From the NCBI GenBank assembly GCA_921293015.1, contig OV121086.1:40069402-40133401 (forward strand): a stretch of DNA of 64,000 nt. Reading direction: 5' to 3'. Source of the DNA: Phorcus lineatus. Its lineage: Eukaryota > Mollusca > Gastropoda > Trochida > Trochidae. Positions 37,560 through 48,628 of this stretch are shown here, one piece after another. The translations under genes were made by a program, and so were the position numbers. The first letter of the stretch is position 1. Every line of letters starts with the position of its first letter. Under the pieces are notes generated by a model. That model ran no database searches. It had not been told where the DNA came from and saw only the letters and a program-made list of their open reading frames with translations.

Positions 37560-38530
37560 AAATAGCAAGGGCTACAATGCAAGGGGGTCAGGGACACTAG
37601 GCAGGGGGGGGGGGGGGTTAAAAACTTGAGAGAGAGACAGAGATTAACTATAGGGCCTCCTTTCACAGGGATTTAGACTCTGTTGTCTGATAACATGCTT
37701 GGTTTATGATGAAAGCTAAAATTTGAAGTAATGTGCGTAATTGTTTTTTAGTATTTTAACTTTCTAGCTTTATTGAGTCTTGCAAAATCAACAAAGGTTG
37801 TGTTTTGAATATTCTGAGGAACAATTAAGTGGGATGGTTTGAATTAATATCACTATTCTTTATCATTAAACTAAGGTTACCTTCAAGACTTATGATCTCC
37901 TTTGTGCTTTGCGGAAGGGAGCAAACAGGGACAGTGATGAGGATTTAAGAAACCTATATTTGACAAAGGGTTTGGGGGGAGGGGGAGGGGAGGCAACAGT
38001 TAAATGCTTGAATATAATGGAGAAAGGGGTCAGGACAACCTAGATGGGGGGAGGGGACAATAACATTGCATGGAAAGGTGGAAAGAGAGGATGAAATTTC
38101 AGAGTGGGGAGGTAAAGTATGGGATAAAGGACTTAAATGTAACAGTAAAATGCTGAGATTAAATCAAGAAAATGTCAGACTTGGACATGAGGATTGGAGA
38201 TTAGGAAATAATACTACAAGACACAAGGGAGAGGAGTTGAGAAGGGGGGGAGCTTGCGGCAAAGACACCCTGATAAGACGTGAGAGGAGGCGATTCAACA
38301 CTGCTAGATAGGGGTTGATTTGAGTGGAGTATGTGGGTAGAGCATTGAGTGGGGGGACTGGGGTGGTTGGGATTAGCAACATAATAGTGTGGTTACGGTC
38401 TACCATTCATTTGAGAGAAGAGGAGGAAAAATTAGGCACATCAGACTGCGACATGAAGGGTGATCTAGAAACTGCAAAGAGGAAACAATAAAGAGGAGAA
38501 CATACGAAAGACCTGTGGGGCTATCATAAA
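37560..38530. other. G-skewed island with 14-base G run
   Basis: Rich in G on the plus strand, with G14 at 37604-37617 and runs such as GGGGGGAGGGGGAGGGGAGG at 37975-37994. These could form G-quadruplexes. GGGCCTCCTTTCACAGGG at 37653 is a MITE-type end of the 21308 family, and CTAAGGTTACC at 37870 may be its interior. Confidence 0.5.
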
Positions 38531-38539
38531 CTACCCTTC

Positions 38540-41500
38540 AGCATCTGGAAAAAAAACTTTGGTAGAAAATTCAGAATCTTAAAGATAGTAATGCTGATAT
38601 CTCACTATGTTATAACATAATCATGCTATAATATGCTTAATGTTTTAATAAGATTCAGGATGAGACACTAAGGGGATCTCAACAGGGAGCGCAGTTCACT
38701 GTAAGAGAAGAAGACCTGACAAAGCAGACTCTCACTGCAGACAAGAAGAAATCTTAGGGGCGCAAGAAAAGTACAATTTAATCTGTTAAAGATACAATGA
38801 CTCTCTATTTTCCTACTTCTATTTTCTGGGCTTGCAACTATATTCTTTATTCAGAAAACCAGACTTGCTAAATAAACTCTGGGTGCAAATTTGCATTAAT
38901 ATATTAATGATATTAATAATATACTTTATTCTTTATTCAGCAAACAAGACTTGCTACACCATGATAATAGTAATCATTGAGGAGGATAAGTGGAATGTAA
39001 ACAACATGAGGATAAAGTTTATGAAGGGGGGTTAAAGTAAGGAATTAATTTAGAAGAAATAGAGAATGCCTATGGTGTGGTAGGATAGGGGGGGACAGTC
39101 AGCAGGGGCTCAAGGGTCAGAAGACCCTTTGATGGGGTCAGTTTGGCTCGTGTTTACAAGCCTGCCCAAATTTGTGTATGCAAATGAGCTCGTCTGTTGC
39201 CACGCGGCCACTCGGCTTGCAGCCACTGACAGAACAAAGATGGGAAACGGGACAAAGTTGTTATCATATGTGTGACTGTTGTCTTCAGGTTGACAGGTGT
39301 GACGGTTGTCCGAACAGATACGTTTGTAAGCTTCAAGTCTGACATTGCTGGTTGTCATTCACAATAGGGCTTTGTGCTTCAGTGGAATTTCAGTTTTTTT
39401 CAGTTTAAAAATTTGACAAGTGCTTATTTTGAGATGCTTGTGATCTCAACCATAACAGTGAAATAGACATTTCTGTCAAGATAGTTTCTGCGAGTTCTTT
39501 GTCCTTGAATGCTATTTCAGGAGATTCTATTATTTGTTATTTTCCTTCAAAACAGGAAATGGCAAATTCTTTATAGCTTGAGTAATTTGCCAATCCACAA
39601 GGCAGGCCTGATATCAGCCTTATAAACGTATATGTTACTGGGAAAGCTATTGTAATGAGTACTGCAGATAATTATTTTACCTATTGGGTATTTATTCCCA
39701 AATTGGTTACCATGTAATATAGTTCTCCTCAGATCTGACAGTTGAGTATTTTAATTTTAAATTTTTTGGTCTTTTAGCTACCTGGCTGCATACACAATTA
39801 TAGTGCAACCAAAATTAACGAAGAAGCTTCGCTATACACAAACAAACATTGCTGTGCAATTCTTTGAGATCCTTACAAGTATAGATTCAAAACAACTTAA
39901 AACAACAGCAAGGGTTTACATGCCAAACACTGGTGTAGAACTTTGATATTTATGTGTCAAATTCGTTGTCAAACAGTAAACAAGATAGTTAAATTCTTTT
40001 GCCCTTTCCAGATAATGTCTGCAGAGCTATACTTTTATCTAATTACATTTCTAATGTTTTATTGGTAAAATATGCAGATTTGCAGTTTATCTGGAGCACT
40101 GTGTAAAAACACAAATCAAAGTAGCACATTAGAAAGACATAAAAAACATAGACAACCACCACTCCATTACACAAGATGGTTTATTATTTCATATTACGTT
40201 AACTGTTTTCTTATTCCTTACAAATTATTCATTTCCTCAATATACTCACTCACGATAACTCAGCATAACAACAACAAACAAATTTGCTACATTCCTGAAG
40301 TAAACTACGCCGCCAATATCACTGGCTCTATCATTCATAAACAATGCGACAGACATAGTTAAATGTTAATTGATTTCTTAATCGTTCTTTCGGTCATTAA
40401 AGAACAATGCAGAAAGATGTCAATTCTCATAGACGGCATCTTCCTTTGACAAGCTTCAGATAGGATCAAAATTGATCTGGAAGACTTTTGATTATTTTAA
40501 TAGGAGTTCCAGTGAAAGGAAGAAAGCAAAAACCAATAATGAAAAAAATGTTGATCTGGACATTTAATATGAAGTAATAATGCCATAGGAGATAAAGGAC
40601 TTTTCTTAAGAGAAGACACAATATTATAATCAATGATAATAATTTTTAGAAATAGGGCCATAACAACTTTAACAGCCAATAACTTGCTACAATATTAACA
40701 CAAACACGTACAATGTGATAATCTGGAGCAATATTAAAACAAACATTTACGATGTAATAATCTGTAGCAATATTAACACCTATAGGGGATTACAACACTT
40801 TAGATAATCAGTGTCACCTGTCACACTCAGATCTAAATCCCTCCTAATCAACACAAGCTTTCCTAAAAGAGGCTTAAGATTAAGAGATTATCCTCACAAA
40901 CTCTCCAAATCGGTTTTTGATTGAAAAATATTTCACATAAGTGTTGATCATAGAGGGAGTTTTTGGACATTTTGCACATGCTTTATGTTTAATGTTTTGT
41001 GCATATCTATCTTGTAAATACCTGACCAAAGATTGAAGTGGACCAGAATATCTAGACTAGGCTTAAGACTTACCTTAGCTTAAAATTTGTAGGGCTGGGT
41101 ATCTATGACCTAGAAGTCAGGGCAGACTTTCAAATATAAGAAAAGAGCATCAAGATTTGATAGAATATGGATGTGTAAGATTACCCCTTTTCCCACGATC
41201 CACAGAAATTCTAGAACAAGCTTCCCCAGCTACAAAGATGAGATTTAAGTATCTTTTACTCAAATTAATTTCATTCATAGATTTTTATAGATTTGAATTT
41301 TCTTTTAAGAGACTATCCGTCAAACCGGTGATCGTTTGACCTCTTTTATCAGTATTTCATACTATTTTGACCCAAAATTACCAACAAATCTAGATTTCAA
41401 GCCAAGTAAAGAGCCATTTCTGACGCTCCTTATGATATTTCATTAAATAATTGTTTCTAAGAGACTGAATATAAGTCCATCTGTGTGATCCTGCAGTCTG

Positions 41501-44500
41501 AACCAGCCCCAGTCAGATACCGCATAGTGAGTGGAGTGCAACTGCTGTGATGGGGCTGATTTCTTTGTTCTCCGTACTCATAGGCTAAATATTTCTTGAC
41601 ATAAGGTCCTGTTTACTTGAAGATTTAAGTACCATATGCAAAATTAAAACCATTTTGCACAATCACCTCTTGAGTAAATCTTAAGCCTTACAGAAATTTT
41701 GGCTTTGTCATTTGAAGAGTTATGCACTTAAAAACGAATGCACAATTCATTTCAATAGAAGTATATTATGCAGATTCACAGCTGTGCAACACAACAGTCA
41801 TTATCCATGACTGCAATGCACTATGCATGCAAAAGCAGGAAAGAATCATGTTGTGTTTGGAAAATTTTAGATGTCAACACAACTGAACATCCGGTTGAAA
41901 TCCTAGAAATAGACATGTTCATTTCCAGGGATAAGGGGGTGTGTCCATCAAAAACATGCATGAACACCAGGTAATTTCTCAAAGATATGTTAATTATGAT
42001 GTTACAATCCTATCCTTGAGAAGTTACCTGCTGTTGAGGCATGTGTTCCATCACAGCCTACGTGGGAATTTTGACGATCTAGAGGTGAATACTTCCAGCC
42101 TACCTCAGAGTCAACTAAACATACTCCCAATAACTTGAATGAAGAAATTTATAAGAAATCACTCTGAAATATTTCCTTGTCAATTCAAACAAAAAAGTTA
42201 AAAAAATTTTGGGGGGCTAAAACAAAAATTACTAGGAAAGGTCATCTTCATACTTTATTCAAATTCCTTCTATTTATTTATCTTTTTTACATCAGAAAGT
42301 GATATTGCTTTAAAATGATAATAAATATGCATGAGACAGAATGAAGTTACACATCATCAAATGTCAGACCATTTTATTGCATCACGTCCTAAAAGGTCAG
42401 CCAATGAAATTAAAATGACCTGTGTCTAAAAATAGAAACATTTATCAATTGTGAATAATGCTGATAAAACATTTGCTGGTTCCAGATATAATCCTAGACT
42501 TCTCTTCAGTCTCTGAAAAATAATTCTCAAAAACAATTATTCATTAAATATTAGAAAAGAGACCAAGAGAAAAGTTAATATAGATTCAAATCTAGACTTT
42601 CTTTTCAAGAGGTTACGTTGAGATCAAAATATTACTAACTGCAGTCTGAGTGTTTAACTAAATTTAAACTGTATAAAATGATGTGGAAGTTAAAATACCA
42701 TTATCACATGACAAACCTAGTGCCTGACCTACTTCCTACATCACATGAACTGAACGTGACAGTTAATCCCCTTTGTAAGTTTTTAAAATTATTTAGTCAT
42801 TTTTTATCCCTTATTCTTATTTTTTTTATACCATGTCACTTCATATCCTTAAGTTTTCTATAACTTCAATAATACTTTTAGAAGTATTAATGAGCTTCAC
42901 TTTAATGGATTAGAAGAGTTTATACAATATCTGAGCTAAAGCAGCAGTAACACATTTTTGATAAGATTTGTTTCTTTAAATTTTTCCCAACAGATATTAG
43001 TTTATGCCCACTTTATTATTTTCCAAGGCTTAAACATCATCTGTACTCATAGAGGATCTCAAATATCAAGCAAAAACTACTTGTGACCATTTCTGTGTGA
43101 ACACCTTTTAATTATTTGAGGTAAAGCATTCGATTTGCATAGCTTAACAATCATGGTACATTCGTTTTAAAACTGCTTCTTTTGATTAAAAACCATTGTC
43201 TTGCAATTGGAAACATCTATTTTTCGTTTTCGGGAGATGGCTTTATATATCTTAAGAACGTGCTAAATATTAAAAAGTTTCTTGAAGTAACATATTTGAC
43301 TGTTACTAGAATAACCTGTATGATTGTATATTTCAGAGAATATTTTCTTTGTTACTGCATCAAGTAACTTTTAGAAAAAACACAAATCTGTAAAAAACAA
43401 AAGTTATCTTATCAATCAAACTTCAAAGTTCATTTTTAAAACAATATTTAAGATGGTTTAACATTGACAATCGATGACGTCAGTAGAAGAATAAACAACA
43501 CATATTCTCAAAATATTACACACACTAAAAGAATATTCATAATTCTCTGAGTCTTGACACAGCTTTGTGAGGTATTTTCAACCGTTCATATAAATCCGGG
43601 CTCATAAACACAGCTGTCCTATATTTTCTTCAAGAAACTCAAAATATCATCACTTTTGATTCATGAGCTGTTGTAGAGATATTGAAAACATTTATTTAAA
43701 ATCAATTTCAAAATTGCTTTTGTAGAGATACTGAACATTATCAAAAATTGCTTTTTAAAATTTTGAATTTTTTTTTTATTAAACTCAAGTTTAAAGAAAA
43801 CTTTTTGATTAACAAAAACTTAATTTCATTTCTGAATTGTGCATGTGACTAGAAACAATTAACTATTCTTTAAACAAATCTCTTTTCAAAAGAAGATGAC
43901 ACAGGAAATAAATTCAAGCAATTAATGTCAAATTTATGATTGATAAAGTTTAATCCCACATCATGTTCCGAATATGAAACCCAATTTCACCAGCAACCAC
44001 TATGTCACAGTCATTGAACTAATCCATTTTGTCACTGATGTCAGAAAAACTTAATCTCTAACAATAAAAGCTAATTTAACACACAATAAAATCTTCCTTT
44101 ACTATTTTGGCAAAGGCACATTTAATCTAAACTAGAACATATAATCTCCACTCCATCAACCATGATAAAGGAATTAACACAATGTCCACCTCAAAATTAA
44201 TGATTTCTTTATTGAGATCAACAATTGTCATTCAAATAAATTCCTGCACCCTGAAATGTATCAGCTGTCGCCATAAGCACATGAGTTCAAAGAGATTAAT
44301 AAAGTTGAGGGCTCACACAGATCGTAACCACAGATTTAGGCACAGTCAATTGATCTATAAATATCTTGGAAATCCCACTAAGCTGTCTATTTTAAGCCAA
44401 CTATAAATAACTTTCAGCATGGCTGTAGCTGATAGGTAAAAAGACAATTTGTACTTTCCATATCACTGATAGTATATGGTCGAGGGTGCTAAAAGTTCAA

Positions 44501-44710
44501 ATAGCATCATTTTGATAAGAAGGTATACTAAATTAGTCTGTTTTTTAAAATGGGCGTCTTTGTGGTGGGTTCCCAAATGATTCGAGAAAGGCTGTGAGTC
44601 GAGTGTGAAGCTGTCTTTGAAATCTGTGTGATTTATGTCATACCTAACAATCTAGCACATGGGATCAGTATTAAAACAATTCCCTGAATTATTTCATATC
44701 AGAAAAGATA
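38540..44710. other. Non-coding DNA, about 6 kb
   Basis: I see no exon, array or clear element. CTTTATTCAGCAAACAAGAC (38930) and ACCAGACTTGCTAAATAAAC (38859) echo the ACTTGCTGAAT repeat. ATGCAAAT at 39179 is an octamer. A CRE palindrome lies at 43475. IPPK exons beyond exon 6 could hide here but none was recognised. Confidence 0.4.
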
Positions 44711-44715
44711 ATATC

Positions 44716-44935
44716 AAGATGGCCCGGTGCATAGCTCAGTCGAATGCTATCAGTGAAGTTCAGCAACAACGGGTGTGGCTCGCTGGATGGGTGGGTTGTT
44801 CCCTGCTCGACACTAAGACACAAGTTGAGAGACTTCTGGTGTCAGATTTTATTTAAATTGTACCTCTGTTCACCCAAAAGTTAAATTGGGTACCTGGTTT
44901 GAAAGTGATGGCAATGTGAGAGATAACAGAGAACA
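44716..44935 (+). mobile_element. tRNA-derived SINE, family B, copy 2
   Basis: CCCGGTGCATAGCTCAGTCG gives a recognisable A box. Then comes ATCAGTGAAGTTCAGCAACA, GTGTGGCTCGCTGG and GGGTTGTTCCCTGCTCGAC (B-box region). The 3' part has TGTACCTCTGTTCACCC and ATTGGGTACCTGG. It matches 5855-6129. A 65-codon frame inside it is not a gene. Confidence 0.75.
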
Positions 44936-45645
44936 GGCAGCAAGGTTGCATACTCTGATGGAGTTGAGAATGAAGAAGAACGAAACATGTTCCATACACC
45001 AGGGTAACAAGGTGTGAGGCAATCATAGCATGCCCTTTAGTGGCACAGAGTTCAGCGCATCATAAGTGATATAGCTTTTTATTCCTTACTAGAATACGGT
45101 TTGAAAAATTAACTAACTCTCCTAAATGTTTGAAAAGCCTTGCAATGAGTAAACACTTGGTATATCTCAAATCACATAGGTCATTTAGGCTTGCTGACCT
45201 CTTCTACAACACGTCCCATCTGAATCTAACCAGCTGGTAGGAAGACAGCTGTTTTGAACACTCGATAAGGGTTATGATATTCTTACAATGACATCTTAGT
45301 TATAACAGTTAACCCTTTCATATGTCATTGAGCAAAGAGATCAACTTCAACCAAGTACTTGGCAGAATCACTTAAAATTTCATCTTAGTTCTTTTGCCAG
45401 GTCAAACCTTTATGGTAACTATTTATTGTTAGCTTTTGACAATGATGAGTTCAAGATAAGAATCTCCTCCACATCCACCAGACAGAATCCAAATTTAATG
45501 CATACTACAAGGGGTTAATCTTCATCTCAAACTTCAATTGTCCAGACAAATTGATAGAACCCAAAATCTACATTCGACACTAGTGAAAGCTTAACTACAG
45601 TAGATGAAAATTATCCTAAATGCTCTTATAAACTTTGGCAGACAC

Positions 45646-46223
45646 TAAAAGGGACACCCTGAGAGTCGGATATGAAAAGCGATCTTAATAGTGTTTTTTA
45701 TTCCAGAAGTAACTTTGCTGGAAAGTATCAATGTAGTGACATTATAAAATTTGAATGTTGGAATTCTGATTCTTAACAAAGAAATGAACAGCTAATGGCA
45801 AGCCAGAATATAACTTAAGACAGACCTAAAGCAGACCTGGGTCTATAATTGCAAGCCAGCATATAACTTAAGATAAACCTAAAGCAGACCGGGGTCTACA
45901 ATGGCAAGCCAACATTTAACTTAAGACAGACCTAGAGCAGACCTGGGTCTATAATGGCAAGCCAACATATATCTTAAGACAGATCGACCTAGAGCAGACC
46001 GGGGTCTATAATGTTTAAAAGTTTAGAAATAAAAAAACTGTCATGCAAGTCATGGGACGTATGACTTTGGGCTCTTTACGTTGATAAGGCCGTGTTTGAT
46101 GTTCATTAAAATTAGCTTTTGGAAATGAGTTTGTGAGATATTTTGAATTCATATTAGCTAATAATGTGATATTGACGCTCAAAGCCAGATAAAATTTTAT
46201 TAAAAAAAGGAGTGTCCCTTTAA
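45646..46223. mobile_element. Candidate MITE with TTAAAGGGACAC ends and tandem core
   Basis: Left end CTAAAAGGGACACCC; the right end, inverted, is TTAAAGGGACACTCC. TTAA at the right edge suggests a TTAA-target element, but the left edge reads CTAA. Inside sits the 53-bp tandem array at 45798-46013. The ends are short (about 14 bp), so the assignment is tentative. Confidence 0.45.
45798..46013. repeat. 53-bp tandem repeat, 4 copies
   Basis: The unit begins GCAAGCCARMATATAACTTA and carries GACCTAAAGCAGACC and GGGTCTATAAT. Three copies are 53 bp; the fourth has a 4-bp insertion (ATCG). Confidence 0.95.
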
Positions 46224-46822
46224 TTCAAAACACTTGGGGATAGTTTTAACTTTTATTCAGTTATAACACCTTTCTAACTCCCCCAAGGTAATTCTGTTTA
46301 ATTCCGCAAGGGTCACTTAAACCCCTCATTTCCCTCTCCACTATTTGCAAACAGGTTTATCTCATTGTCAGGTAGACAGGTGTTAGCCTCGTTAGGGTGA
46401 TCAAACAGTTTTATCTACCTGGCACACACAGGTATCACGCACCCTCACGTACACCAAGGTCAGTTTAAACACTGCCAACCCAATCCCGTGTCTGAAAGTA
46501 CAAAACAGCATCTCCCTTCATGTAGACAAATATTACCTACCTTGCTGCGTAGGTAACTTTGGGATGTCTCATGTGAAGAATTTAAATTTTATTCAAGTGG
46601 AATTGAAAATAGATTCACCTGTAGTTTTCACCTGTAGACAAATATTACCCAGAGAGACTTGCAGTTAACTCTTGGATAACAAAAATTCATGGTTCATTAT
46701 GAATTCATGTATGTGGACTTGAATTTATTTGGAATACAAAATGAATGCTTTGTTTATAAGTACCTCATTCCACTAAGTAAGTACATAGGAATTTTAAGCA
46801 AGCATTTCTCTAAATAGAGGAT

Positions 46823-46960
46823 GTCATATTCATGTCCATGACATACTACCTTTACGACACAAGTGCCTACATATTAGTATTTCCCAAGCGAGAGCCAGGG
46901 ATATACTGATATTTAGGCACAAGTGTTGTGAACATAGTATGTCATGGGCACGAATATGAT
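46823..46960. repeat. Foldback hairpin, arms about 62 bp
   Basis: TCATATTCATGTCCATGACA at the left pairs with the inverse of the right arm (TCATATTCGTGCCCATGACA). The arms run on to ATTTCCC and GGGATAT, about 82 percent matched by eye, with a loop near 46886-46896. It is probably a small MITE. Confidence 0.65.
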
Positions 46961-47097
46961 ATTCTGTTCATTACTGAAGTTGCAAAATCAAAGGAAATTA
47001 CCAAAATCGACCTCCAAGCATAGGCGGTTTACCCACCGCCTCCACATAGAACGCAACGTCATAGGCGAACTGTGATGTCAAAGCATTGTATATGACG

Positions 47098-47112
47098 TGA
47101 CGTCACAAGGAA
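47098..47112 (+). promoter_or_regulatory. CRE plus GGAA motif
   Basis: TGACGTCACAAGGAA, nearly the same 15 bases as at 58117. A second CRE, TGACGTCA, lies at 47716. No transcription start can be assigned. Confidence 0.35.
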
Positions 47113-48535
47113 AAAGTGATATTTTGCCCTAGGGCATTGATGAAAAATATGAATGCATTATTCACAGGTTGTACTTTTCATTAACAGACCAACAGAACAA
47201 GACAACAAGCAAATACCCTGCCTTTTCTAAACGAAATGGTTTGGGTTTTTTTATCTTAAATAAAACAAAAGCTATTTCTTTTTGAGAGCCTTACCCTTGA
47301 CAGAATAGGATTTATTAAGGGAACCATGATCTTTCTTTCAAAAAATAATCTATCCATTGTCAGATCCAATCAGATTAATTGAAAATCTAGTAACAATACA
47401 TGGGGATACAAAAGCAATTTTGCATGTGTAGGTAAAGCAATTCTTTCTGATGTATTAAGGCAGTTTTAATGATAAAAATAATAATGTGGATATTAATATT
47501 GTGCCTTTTCAACATTCAAGGACATGCTCAAAGTGCTACCTTTACCCAGAGGGAAGTGTACTTTCAAAGCAGTTTAAACCTTATGGTACCTTTGCTCATG
47601 TTCAAATTTCACGTCAAATGATTTTTCGGAGGTACCAAGGAGGTGAGAATTAAACTATCTGCGTGTTATGTATATCTTGTTTGATTGACAAAGGTGTTTA
47701 TCGTGTGATCAAGATTGACGTCATGAATCAGCTGTGTAAATACTGTTATTTAACAGGGATAGGACAGGGCTGTGACCTCTCTCCTATCTTATTATTGATA
47801 AATGATCACAAATCTTGCTAGAACTGTCACATCATGAGAAACAATCCTGATCTTATATCAATTATAGAGAAAAATATCTCATTAGTGATAAATTATAAAA
47901 ATGTCAATAGATCGTGTCACATTATGATAAACATTACAATAATATCTTATCTCTTATCAATCAAAGAGGAAATAACAAATGATTATGTGTTCTATTTCTA
48001 AAAGATTTGCAGAAGGGGATTGAGATGAGGGGGTGGGCATAACAGTCTGATATACTCAGGTGGGTAAAAAAAAGTTTGGCGTTACCTCGTGTTTTTGGAA
48101 TAATGCTTGGTGCTTTGGGTAAAATTGTGTGCATTCTTTGTTATTCCTTTTCATGGCAACATCAGTATCTTGGGATTTATACAGATATTGTGTCTCTGGT
48201 CAATTCAGACATTCCATGATACAATAAAGTGTCACAAAACCCTAATTTAAATTGAGGTTTTTTTTAAATAAAAAACATATTATAGGGTTTTTTTTATAAT
48301 TCACTGAAACCTATCATGATATCTACATGGTAAGATTAAGTATAAGAATTCTCATTACTACTATATTGATATACGGTCATGATTCTACTTGTGTTCTTCT
48401 TGAAGCTGTATCGACTTCATCTAGAGGTAACTAGAGAAGCTGCCAGTCACAGAAGTAAAAGGTTGTGTCTTTGCAATTTCTAACCAATGGGGATTGATTT
48501 GAGAGCCATTACCTTATGAAGGTGTGAAGACTCAC

Positions 48536-48628
48536 CTTAAGTTTCTGGTGTAGACAGAACTTGCACACCTGGTGTTTGACAGAACTTGCGTCAGTGCTCA
48601 CTGGACTGGGGATGAAAGCTTTCTTGGG
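48536..48628 (-). CDS. IPPK: IPPK exon 6
   Basis: 93 nt, 31 codons, phase 0 to 0. Acceptor ATTTTAG|CCC, donor CTTAAG|GTGAGT. It encodes PKKAFIPSPVSTDASSVKHQ and then VCKFCLHQKLK. It supplies the PK of EIKPK and the conserved KHxVCxxCxHQxLK block (human KHKVCRYCMHQHLK). It is the last exon I can recognise. Confidence 0.92.

Noticed and set aside
44659-44856. 65-codon plus-strand frame
   Set aside because: Lies in the family B SINE.
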